Below are positions 1 to 5,281 of a stretch of 7,010 nucleotides of DNA, piece by piece; position 1 is the stretch's first letter, and the number at the start of each line of letters is the position of its first letter. This DNA is from Maricaulis sp042095695 (GTDB lineage: Bacteria; Pseudomonadota; Alphaproteobacteria; Caulobacterales; Maricaulaceae), in NCBI GenBank assembly GCA_042095695.1, contig JBELMP010000135.1:1-7010 (forward strand), given 5' to 3'. The position numbers and the translations under genes were made by a program. The notes below the pieces were generated by a model that saw nothing but the letters and a program-made list of their open reading frames with translations, was not told the DNA's origin and did no database searches.

Positions 1-312
1 GGCCTTGAGCGCCTTGAACATCGGCATGGCGGAATGTACGCCGTACATCCGCGCTACATAGCAGGCTGTTGAGACCACGCCGCGCTGACCTCCGCCAATG
101 ATCACGGGCTTGTCCTCCAGCGACGGATTGTCACGCTTTTCGACGGCGGCGAAGAAGGCGTCGCAATCGATATGGGCAATGGACAGGCTGTCCAACTCCC
201 CATGACGCAATATGCGCCGCGATCCGCAATGCGAGCAGGTCTGCGCCTCCGGCGCCAGGGGCGTCAGGCATTGGCGGCAATAGGCAGCGCTTAGGGGAGC
301 AAGCCTGCTCAT
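1..312 (-). CDS. dinB: DNA polymerase IV (DinB), N-terminal part, cut by the window edge
   Basis: Error-prone Y-family polymerase for translesion synthesis. Only the first 104 residues are visible; the frame stays open to base 1. After a short extension, residues 44-103 match the start of the DinB palm: SIAHIDCDAFFAAVEKRD, then KPVIIGGG, RGVVSTACYVAR and VHSAMPMFKALK. Asp49 corresponds to the metal-binding Asp8 of E. coli DinB and Phe54 to the steric-gate Phe13. Residues 12-29 hold CRQC and CSHC, two CxxC pairs ten residues apart, resembling a small zinc ribbon; I recall such an N-terminal extension in other alphaproteobacterial DinB proteins. The ATG at 312-310 overlaps the TGA of the upstream kinase gene (ATGA), so translation is probably coupled; the Shine-Dalgarno sequence is weak. 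The finger, palm end, thumb and little-finger domains lie outside the window. The family is certain on motif grounds; intactness cannot be judged. Confidence 0.93.
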   Translation of the reverse strand, partial: MSRLAPLSAAYCRQCLTPLAPEAQTCSHCGSRRILRHGELDSLSIAHIDCDAFFAAVEKRDNPSLEDKPVIIGGGQRGVVSTACYVARMYGVHSAMPMFKALKA

Positions 313-1205
313 TCGCCGGTCGGGCTCCAAAGCCAGGCCGCCCCGCGAATCCCCGAACTCGCCCCATGCTTATTGACGCGGATGCGGGTGGCGCAGAAAT
401 CGCTGAATAGATAGGAGCCCAGTCGTGCCTGCACCGCATCCGCAAGCCCGGGCATTTGTGAGACGCCGCCGCCCAGAACCACCGTGTCGGCATCAATCAG
501 GTTGAGGGCGCCGGCAAGGGCGCGGGCAAGACGGTCGGCATAGAGGCCGCGGGCGCGCTCGGCGGCCGAACTTGTCTCGACCGCGATTTCCGCGGCGCTC
601 AGAGCACGGCCATAACTGGCTTCAAAACTCCGGGCCAGGCCAGGGCCTGACAGCCAAGTCTCGATACAGCCGCGACGCGAACACCAGCATTGCGGACCGG
701 GATGCTCGGCCGGTGTCATCCAGGGCAGGGGGTTATGCCCCCATTCGCCGGCAATCCCCTGCGCGCCGGCATGCAGGCGTTTTTCGATCACCAGCCCGCC
801 GCCGACGCCGGTGCCCAGAATGATGCCGAAGACAATCCGCCCATCGCGCCCGGCGCCATCCATCGCCTCTGACAGGGCAAAACAGTCCGCGTCATTGGCC
901 AGGCGCAGGGGGCGCTGTAATCGGGCCTCGAGATCGCGACCGAAGGGCTTGCCATTGAGCCAGGTCGAATTGGCATTGCGCATGAGCCCGGTCTTCGGAC
1001 TGATCGAGCCGGGATGCCCCAGCCCCACCTTCGCGCGTTGACCGACCTGCGTTTCCAGGGTCGCGACCAGGTCCGCGATCTGGCTCAGGGAGGCTGTATA
1101 GGTGCGTTCCGTAGGCTGACGAAGGCGCGTGACAATCCGGCCATCGGCAGCCATGGCAATCGCCTCGGTCTTGGTTCCGCCTAAATCGATCCCTATGCGC
1201 AGCAT
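309..1205 (-). CDS. mak: ROK-family sugar kinase, Mak-like fructokinase
   Basis: ATP-dependent cytoplasmic sugar kinase, most likely fructose to fructose-6-phosphate. The 298-residue protein matches E. coli Mak, as I remember it, from end to end: RIGIDLGGTKTE phosphate loop (near residues 4-14), G-HPGSISP (63-70), NANSTWLNG (77-85), LANDAD with catalytic Asp105, GTGVGGG (131-137), GEWGHNPLPW (153-162), and a C-terminal HG-SSG-RGAAWLW. The ROK zinc site is His157 with Cys173, Cys175 and Cys180, but the usual CxCGxxGC reads CWCSRRGC, with Ser for the first Gly. I chose ATG 1205 because GAGG sits 5 bases upstream and Mak starts at the same point; an in-frame GTG at 1211 is the alternative. The TGA overlaps the dinB start, so the two genes form one unit, probably under the LexA-type box upstream. 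Substrate preference is inferred from similarity; mannose or another hexose is possible. Confidence 0.9.
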   Translation of the reverse strand: MLRIGIDLGGTKTEAIAMAADGRIVTRLRQPTERTYTASLSQIADLVATLETQVGQRAKVGLGHPGSISPKTGLMRNANSTWLNGKPFGRDLEARLQRPLRLANDADCFALSEAMDGAGRDGRIVFGIILGTGVGGGLVIEKRLHAGAQGIAGEWGHNPLPWMTPAEHPGPQCWCSRRGCIETWLSGPGLARSFEASYGRALSAAEIAVETSSAAERARGLYADRLARALAGALNLIDADTVVLGGGVSQMPGLADAVQARLGSYLFSDFCATRIRVNKHGASSGIRGAAWLWSPTGE

Positions 1206-1253
1206 TGTCACCTCATCCTGAAGGCGTGATAGTGGTCGCGTTTCGTGTTTTTT

Positions 1254-1268
1254 GTTCTTATCTTGTTC
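1254..1268 (-). promoter_or_regulatory. LexA-type SOS box, GTTC-N7-GTTC
   Basis: The plus strand reads GTTCTTATCTTGTTC, a perfect GTTC-N7-GTTC direct repeat, the known LexA operator of alphaproteobacteria including Caulobacter; on the minus strand it is GAAC-N7-GAAC. It ends about 50 bases upstream of the kinase ATG, a suitable place for repression of the mak-dinB unit, and about 130 bases upstream of divK. Eight fixed bases make a chance hit in this roughly 190-base spacer unlikely (about 0.006 expected on both strands). I see no strong -35/-10 pair for the kinase; a weak TTTCAC/TAAGAA pair would overlap the box. Confidence 0.72.
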
Positions 1269-1292
1269 CCAAATGCGTGAAAAGGTCCACGC

Positions 1293-1309
1293 GACTCATG
1301 GTTGGTTAA
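1293..1309. promoter_or_regulatory. Possible cell-cycle control sites: GANTC and a TTAACC half-site upstream of divK
   Basis: GACTC at 1293-1297 is a GANTC site for the CcrM methylase. Nine bases on, TTAA at 1306-1309 reads TTAACC on the minus strand, resembling a CtrA half-site. The full CtrA consensus TTAA-N7-TTAA is not met, because the second half would be CGGT. CtrA control of divK is reported in Caulobacter, which makes the location suggestive, but each element is short and could occur by chance. I found no convincing sigma70 promoter for divK. Confidence 0.25.
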
Positions 1310-1398
1310 GGAAGATCGGTTTTAGTGCATCCGGGGTTCAACAAGCGCTGTAAAGGCGCCAGATCAACGGGAAGCGCGTCGCCGACATGCTGCAGGTC

Positions 1399-1764
1399 AT
1401 GCCGAAAAAGGTCCTGATCGTCGAAGACAACGAGCTCAATATGAAGCTCTTCAATGATCTGCTTGAGGCTCATGGGTATGAGACCTTGCAGACCAAGGAT
1501 GGCTTCAAGGCGCTTGAGATGGCGCGCGAGCATACGCCTGATCTGATCCTCATGGATATCCAGCTGCCGGAGGTCTCTGGCCTGGAAGTCACCAAATGGC
1601 TCAAGGATGATGAAGCGCTGCAGACCATCCCGGTCGTTGCGGTGACCGCCTTTGCCATGAAGGGCGATGAGGAACGCATCCGCGAAGGCGGGTGTGAAGC
1701 CTATCTGTCCAAACCAATTACCGTATCGACCTTTATCGAGACTGTTCGTCAATTTCTCGACTAG
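1399..1764 (+). CDS. divK: Single-domain cell-cycle response regulator DivK
   Basis: A 121-residue CheY-like receiver with no output domain. In Caulobacter, DivK is phosphorylated and dephosphorylated by DivJ and PleC, binds DivL, and thereby turns down the CckA-ChpT-CtrA relay; it also stimulates PleC/DivJ activity toward PleD. Visible features are the acidic pair Glu9-Asp10, phospho-acceptor Asp53 in LILMDIQLPE, Thr83, the AFAMKGDEERIREGGCEAY segment, and Lys105 in SKPI. Asp90, the site of the Caulobacter cold-sensitive divK allele as I recall it, is present. The start at ATG 1399 (MPKKVLIVEDNE) puts Asp53 at its Caulobacter number; an in-frame ATG at 1387 would add four residues. Neither start has a good Shine-Dalgarno sequence; AGG lies only about 2 bases before 1399. 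It is co-transcribed with pleD, which begins 9 bases after its stop. Confidence 0.96.
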   Translation: MPKKVLIVEDNELNMKLFNDLLEAHGYETLQTKDGFKALEMAREHTPDLILMDIQLPEVSGLEVTKWLKDDEALQTIPVVAVTAFAMKGDEERIREGGCEAYLSKPITVSTFIETVRQFLD

Positions 1765-1768
1765 GAGG
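1764..1768 (+). promoter_or_regulatory. Ribosome binding site of pleD overlapping the divK stop
   Basis: GGAGG begins with the last base of the divK TAG and ends 5 bases before the pleD ATG. A ribosome terminating on divK would cover this site, so PleD synthesis may be coupled to DivK translation. It also fixes the pleD start at 1774. Confidence 0.75.
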
Positions 1769-1773
1769 CCTGC

Positions 1774-3138
1774 ATGAGTGCGCGCATCCTGGTTGTCGAC
1801 GACATTCCCGCGAATGTCCGGATGCTCGAAGCCAAGTTAATGGCGGAGTATTTTGATGTCTGCACCGCCCATAGCGGTGAGGAGGCGATCCGTCTTGCAA
1901 GGACAGAACAACCGGACCTGGTTCTGCTGGACGTGATGATGCCCGGTCTGGACGGATACCAGACCTGTCAACGGCTCAAGGGCGACAGTCTGACCCGCCA
2001 TATCCCGGTGGTGATGGTGACCGCACTGGATGAGCGCGAGGAGCGTTTGCGCGGTCTCGAGGCGGGGGCCGATGATTTCCTGACCAAGCCGGTGGATGAC
2101 GTCACCCTGTTCGCGCGGGTGCGAAGCCTGTTGCGGCTGAAGGGCGTGCTGGATGAGCTGCGTTTTCGTGATCAGGGCGACAGCGTGCTCAATATCTTCC
2201 CCGACCAGGAAGAAAGCTTTGATTATGCCGCTCATGCGGTCGTCATCGGTTCGGAAAGGCAAGCCGGCGAGCGTATCGCCCGGGCCTTGCCGAGCTTTGT
2301 CACGCACGAGGTCGAGATCTCCGCTGAACAGGCCCTGGCAACCCTTGAGGAAGGCGCCGATCTGGTCCTGATCGATCTCACATCAAAGGATTTCGACGGT
2401 TTGCGGCTATGCGCCCGGGTACGCGCGGGGGCAAGGACCCGGCATTTGCCGATCATCGCCGTGATCAATGGCGAGGATGTGCCCGTTGCGGTGCGCGCAC
2501 TCGATATCGGGGTCAATGATTTCGTCAATCGTCCGATTGATGCGGACGAGTTGAATGTTCGGGTGCGGACCCAATTGCGCCGGAAGCAGTATGCCGACCA
2601 GCTGCGCGGCGGGATTGATGAGCGCCTGGAGATGGCAGTGACCGATCAGCTGACCGGCTTGCATAATCGCCGTTTTCTGAACGCCCGTTTGCGCCATGCG
2701 GTCGACAGCGCCAATGCCGGCGGAGCGCCGGTCTCGGTCATGCTGGTGGATATCGACCATTTCAAACAGGTCAATGATACGCTCGGCCATGAAGCGGGAG
2801 ATAAGGTGCTGAAAAGCGTAGCAGAACGTCTGACCCGGGGATTGCGGGCCCTGGATCACGCGGCCCGCTGGGGCGGTGAGGAATTCGTCATCCTGATGCC
2901 GGGAGCGGGTCTTTCAGAAGCTGAGGCCGCGGCTGAGCGTCTGCGCCGCCGGATCGGCAAATCCCCGGTCAAGCTCGAGAGTGGGCAGGAGGTGTCTGTC
3001 ACCGCCAGTTTCGGTGTCGCACAACTCCTCAGTGATGAGACGAGTAACGACCTGCTGCGCCGCGCAGATGTCGCGCTTTACCAGGCGAAAACCGACGGAC
3101 GCAACCGCGTTGAGGCCGCAGCGGGCGCTGCAGCCTAA
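1774..3138 (+). CDS. pleD: Response regulator diguanylate cyclase PleD (REC-REC-GGDEF)
   Basis: Makes c-di-GMP from two GTP when phosphorylated and dimerised; in Caulobacter it acts at the stalked pole and drives the swarmer-to-stalked transition. The 454 residues match the Caulobacter length. REC1 (about 1-122) has Asp9-Asp10, phospho-acceptor Asp53 (LVLLDVMMPG), Thr83 and Lys105. REC2 (about 152-272) is a degenerate adaptor: its N-terminal acidic pair is replaced by VIGSE, and the conserved Lys of KP is Arg253 in NRPI, although Asp201 is present. GGDEF (about 285-445) starts with AVTDQLTGLHNRR, has metal-binding Asp326, FKQVNDTLGH, active-site GGEEF at 367-371, and the RxxD inhibition site Arg358-Ala-Leu-Asp361, so both catalysis and product feedback should work. 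The secondary inhibitory Arg of REC2 (Arg178 in Caulobacter) appears to be Glu here. A strong GGAGG sits 5 bases upstream. The tail is Ala-rich. Confidence 0.96.
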   Translation: MSARILVVDDIPANVRMLEAKLMAEYFDVCTAHSGEEAIRLARTEQPDLVLLDVMMPGLDGYQTCQRLKGDSLTRHIPVVMVTALDEREERLRGLEAGADDFLTKPVDDVTLFARVRSLLRLKGVLDELRFRDQGDSVLNIFPDQEESFDYAAHAVVIGSERQAGERIARALPSFVTHEVEISAEQALATLEEGADLVLIDLTSKDFDGLRLCARVRAGARTRHLPIIAVINGEDVPVAVRALDIGVNDFVNRPIDADELNVRVRTQLRRKQYADQLRGGIDERLEMAVTDQLTGLHNRRFLNARLRHAVDSANAGGAPVSVMLVDIDHFKQVNDTLGHEAGDKVLKSVAERLTRGLRALDHAARWGGEEFVILMPGAGLSEAEAAAERLRRRIGKSPVKLESGQEVSVTASFGVAQLLSDETSNDLLRRADVALYQAKTDGRNRVEAAAGAAA

Positions 3139-3148
3139 ACCTCAAGAC

Positions 3149-3165
3149 AAGCTTCAGGAAAGCTT
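3149..3165. terminator. Weak hairpin between convergent pleD and rpmG
   Basis: AAGCTT occurs at 3149-3154 and 3160-3165, giving a 6-bp stem with a 5-base loop readable on both strands, between the pleD stop and the rpmG stop. An overlapping alternative pairs CCTCAAG with CTTCAGG with one mismatch. There is no U-run directly after either stem, so intrinsic termination is doubtful. The position makes a bidirectional terminator plausible, but the structure is poor. Confidence 0.25.
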
Positions 3166-3331
3166 ACTTGATTTTGCCTTCTTTGAATTCGACATGCTTG
3201 CGGGCGACCGGGTCGTACTTCTTCAGTACGAGCTTTTCGGTCATGGTGCGCGCGTTTTTCTTGGTCACGTAGAAATAACCCGTACCAGCCGTGGAGTTCA
3301 GGCGGATTTTAATTGTTGTCGGCTTCGCCAT
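3164..3331 (-). CDS. rpmG: 50S ribosomal protein L33
   Basis: A 55-residue basic protein of the large ribosomal subunit. The sequence begins MAKPTTIKIRLNSTAGTGY, continues FYVTKKNARTMTEKLVLKKY and ends DPVARKHVEFKEGKIK. This is the full family length. It has no cysteines, so it is the zinc-independent form of L33. The ATG at 3331 is fixed by the conserved MAK start; AGGA lies about 10 bases upstream, a slightly long spacing. The gene follows the MFS gene on the same strand after an 84-base gap with its own promoter, and converges on pleD with 25 bases between stop codons. Placement of rpmG downstream of pleD is, from memory, also seen in Caulobacter and rhizobia. Confidence 0.96.
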   Translation of the reverse strand: MAKPTTIKIRLNSTAGTGYFYVTKKNARTMTEKLVLKKYDPVARKHVEFKEGKIK

Positions 3332-3391
3332 GGCTCAAAAGTCCTGGTGTCGTGCGCGCAAACAGCCCCATTGCTGTCGCGAGAGCGCGCG

Positions 3392-3419
3392 AACATACTC
3401 ATGGCGCGGCGTGTGTCAA
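3392..3419 (-). promoter_or_regulatory. Sigma70-type promoter for rpmG
   Basis: On the minus strand, TTGACA (3419-3414) and TATGTT (3397-3392) are 16 bases apart. The -35 is a perfect consensus and the -10 matches four of six positions. Transcription would start near 3385, giving a 5' leader of about 54 bases before the rpmG ATG. The -35 hexamer contains the TGA stop of the MFS gene (3418-3416). The leader holds a small hairpin: ACAGC at 3362-3366 pairs with GCTGT at 3373-3377. This promoter would let rpmG be expressed independently of the rnr operon. Confidence 0.65.
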
Positions 3420-4600
3420 CTCTTGGAGCGGCTGAGAACTGTACGCGAGAGCAGGATCAGCACATAGGCGGCTGATATTCCCGACAGGACATAGAGCAGC
3501 CCCCAGGGTCCGACCTGGTCCATGGCAATCCCGGCTGATGGTGGTCCGGCGAAGGAACCGATGCCATAGGCGAAGATGAAGGCTGCATTGGCCGCCGCGA
3601 TCCCGCCGCCGGAGAAACGCTCGCCAAGCAATGACAGTCCAACCGTGTAAAGACCGGCAACGACACCCGATTGAAGCAGCAGAATCAGGAAAAGCAGTGG
3701 TAAAAGCGTGCCCGCCAGACCGGCAAGGATTGGCCCAATTGTAGCGAAAATTGCGATCCAGAGCAGTGTATTTCGGCGGTCAGTCTTGTCGGCAATCCAG
3801 CCCACGGGAATCTGCAGCAGGATCGCGCCGAGGGCGACGCCGAACATCAGTATGCCGATTGTTCCATGCTCCAGCCCGATCCGCTCGCCATAGACCGGCA
3901 TCATCGAGTAGACGAGGGTCTCGGTGGCGCCAAAGGCCAGCCCGGCCAGGATTGCGGCAGGTGCGACCCCGACTGTCTTGATCATATTGGCAAAAGAGGC
4001 CGTCTCGGCGTCCGGCGGAACCGGATCCGGACCGCGCAGCAACAATACCGGTATCGCACCGGCCAGGAAAATCAGACTGCCTAGGTAAAAGGCCGTATCG
4101 CCCGCAGCATGGAGAGCCGCGAACAGGATCGCGCCGATACCGAACCCGCCGGCCAGCGCCGTACCATATACGCCCAGCATCATGGCGCGCCGTTCCGGCG
4201 AGACGACCTGATTGATCCAGGTCTCTGAAATCACGAAGACAACCGTCATGAAACTGCCGACGGCGAAGCGCAGACCGAACCAGATCCACACATTCGGGAA
4301 AAGCGGCAGGAGGATAAATAATCCGGCGGCAGCAACCAGGCTCAGGGCCAGGATGAGTCGCGGTGAGAGCAGCGTCATCAGCCGAGGAACAATGGGCGCC
4401 ATGACCAGGGTTGAGAATGCCGCTGCTGCCCCATTCAGCCCGACCATGAAGCCGGACCCGGTCATATGCTCCAGGCGCAATGAAATCAGCGGCATGGACA
4501 AGCCGAAGACGATACCGCAAACGCCCGCACACGCGATGGCAGCGATCAGCGAGCGCGTCGTGGCAAATCGCATGTCGGCGAAAAATCGGGTGAGAATCAT
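3416..4600 (-). CDS. Major facilitator superfamily transporter, YcaD-like, substrate unknown
   Basis: A 394-residue inner-membrane protein with about twelve hydrophobic segments (roughly 16-38, 51-73, 82-101, 106-126, 139-163, 170-189, 212-234, 246-267, 278-296, 299-321, 333-355, 366-385) and a hydrophilic central loop near 190-211, the usual 6+6 MFS layout. The loop after segment 8 carries GWIADKTDRRN (267-277), a good match to MFS motif A. SETWINQ (125-131) after segment 4 is typical of the YcaD-like subgroup. The substrate cannot be read from the sequence. The ATG at 4600 directly follows the TAG of the NUDIX gene with no gap and only a weak Shine-Dalgarno sequence, so translation is probably coupled. 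The TGA lies inside the -35 of the rpmG promoter. Co-location with rnr does not by itself indicate a role in RNA metabolism. Confidence 0.88.
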   Translation of the reverse strand: MILTRFFADMRFATTRSLIAAIACAGVCGIVFGLSMPLISLRLEHMTGSGFMVGLNGAAAAFSTLVMAPIVPRLMTLLSPRLILALSLVAAAGLFILLPLFPNVWIWFGLRFAVGSFMTVVFVISETWINQVVSPERRAMMLGVYGTALAGGFGIGAILFAALHAAGDTAFYLGSLIFLAGAIPVLLLRGPDPVPPDAETASFANMIKTVGVAPAAILAGLAFGATETLVYSMMPVYGERIGLEHGTIGILMFGVALGAILLQIPVGWIADKTDRRNTLLWIAIFATIGPILAGLAGTLLPLLFLILLLQSGVVAGLYTVGLSLLGERFSGGGIAAANAAFIFAYGIGSFAGPPSAGIAMDQVGPWGLLYVLSGISAAYVLILLSRTVLSRSKS

Positions 4601-5281
4601 CTACAGGTCTTCGACGAGCATCTTGCCAAAACGCTCGCGGAAACAGCGAATTGGCTGAGGCGAGGGCGGTTGGACCCGGAGCAATTCGTCAAGTACGAAA
4701 TGGGTGATAAAGGGCAGGTCCAGCTGTTTGGCGTCTGCGAAGGCGACCCAATGCACGTCCTCCAGCTCCTCGCTGGGGCTGGGCGCGCGATCATCCGCGA
4801 GGGCGCCGGCATCGGCGGTGAAAAACCAGGTGTCGAAACGCCGCTTGCGCCGGGGTGGGGTGATGGCGCGGGTGATCAAGCGCAAACCGCTGATATCCGG
4901 AAGTAATCCGTCTCGAATAAAGGGACGCCAATGCGGGTGTTTGGAATGATGCGCGCCTGGCCGCGCGATCAAGAGGCCGGTTTCCTCTGCCGTTTCGCGA
5001 ACCGCCGCGACGGCAGCCGCTCTGGCGCGCCGCTCGGGCAGGCTCTGGCACATAACCGTCCACGCATCACTGGCCAGATCGCCCGCCAGCGGGGCGGTAT
5101 TGTCTGCCCGGTCCACCCGGCCTCCCGGAAAGACGTATTTATTCGGCATAAAGACATGTCGGGATGATCGGCGGCCCATCAGGACTTCCAGGCCATCCCC
5201 CTGACCGCGCGTCAGAATCAATGATGCAGCCAGGCGTGGCCGGATGGGTTGGAGGCCGGTTTCAGGATATTCTCCGCTCAT
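4601..5281 (-). CDS. NUDIX hydrolase, NUDT19-like (possible acyl-CoA/CoA diphosphatase)
   Basis: A 226-residue predicted cytoplasmic hydrolase of nucleoside diphosphate-X substrates. After PRLAASLILTR (strand 1) comes FMPNKYVFPGGRVDRAD (44-60) and RETAEETGL (95-103), the metal-binding core of the Nudix box. The two halves are separated by about 27 more residues than in the canonical Gx5Ex7REUxEExGU. An insertion there is a feature of the NUDT19 group, whose studied member cleaves CoA and acyl-CoA esters; that activity here is inferred. The C-terminal half has FDTWFFTA and SEELEDVHWVA, as in many Nudix folds. The ATG at 5281 overlaps the TGA of rnr (ATGA), and the TAG abuts the MFS start, so the gene sits in a tightly packed rnr operon. 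A different nucleotide-derivative substrate is possible. Confidence 0.88.
   Translation of the reverse strand: MSGEYPETGLQPIRPRLAASLILTRGQGDGLEVLMGRRSSRHVFMPNKYVFPGGRVDRADNTAPLAGDLASDAWTVMCQSLPERRARAAAVAAVRETAEETGLLIARPGAHHSKHPHWRPFIRDGLLPDISGLRLITRAITPPRRKRRFDTWFFTADAGALADDRAPSPSEELEDVHWVAFADAKQLDLPFITHFVLDELLRVQPPSPQPIRCFRERFGKMLVEDL

Noticed and set aside
1..312. NudC-like NAD pyrophosphatase suggested by the CxxC pairs
   Set aside because: The sequence after the cysteines is clearly a Y-family polymerase (IDCDAFFAAVE, GVVSTACY), with no Nudix box.
131..496. Minus-strand open frame of 121 codons over the kinase-dinB junction
   Set aside because: It overlaps the end of the ROK kinase and the start of dinB in the wrong frame and shows no family motif.
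1306..1320. Full CtrA site TTAA-N7-TTAA upstream of divK
   Set aside because: The second half-site would be CGGT; only a half-site is present, so it is listed with low confidence only.
1837..2859. Minus-strand frames of 156 and 150 codons opposite pleD
   Set aside because: They are antisense shadows of a fully recognisable PleD; composition is His/Gln-rich with no domain signature.
2981..3475. Plus-strand open frame of 164 codons across the end of pleD, rpmG and the MFS end
   Set aside because: It runs in another frame of pleD and antisense to rpmG, whose L33 sequence is unmistakable; no ribosome site or family resemblance.
3780..4532. Minus-strand open frame of 250 codons
   Set aside because: It is a shifted frame inside the MFS gene. 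Its Arg- and Gly-rich composition lacks membrane segments, while the other frame gives a clean twelve-segment transporter.
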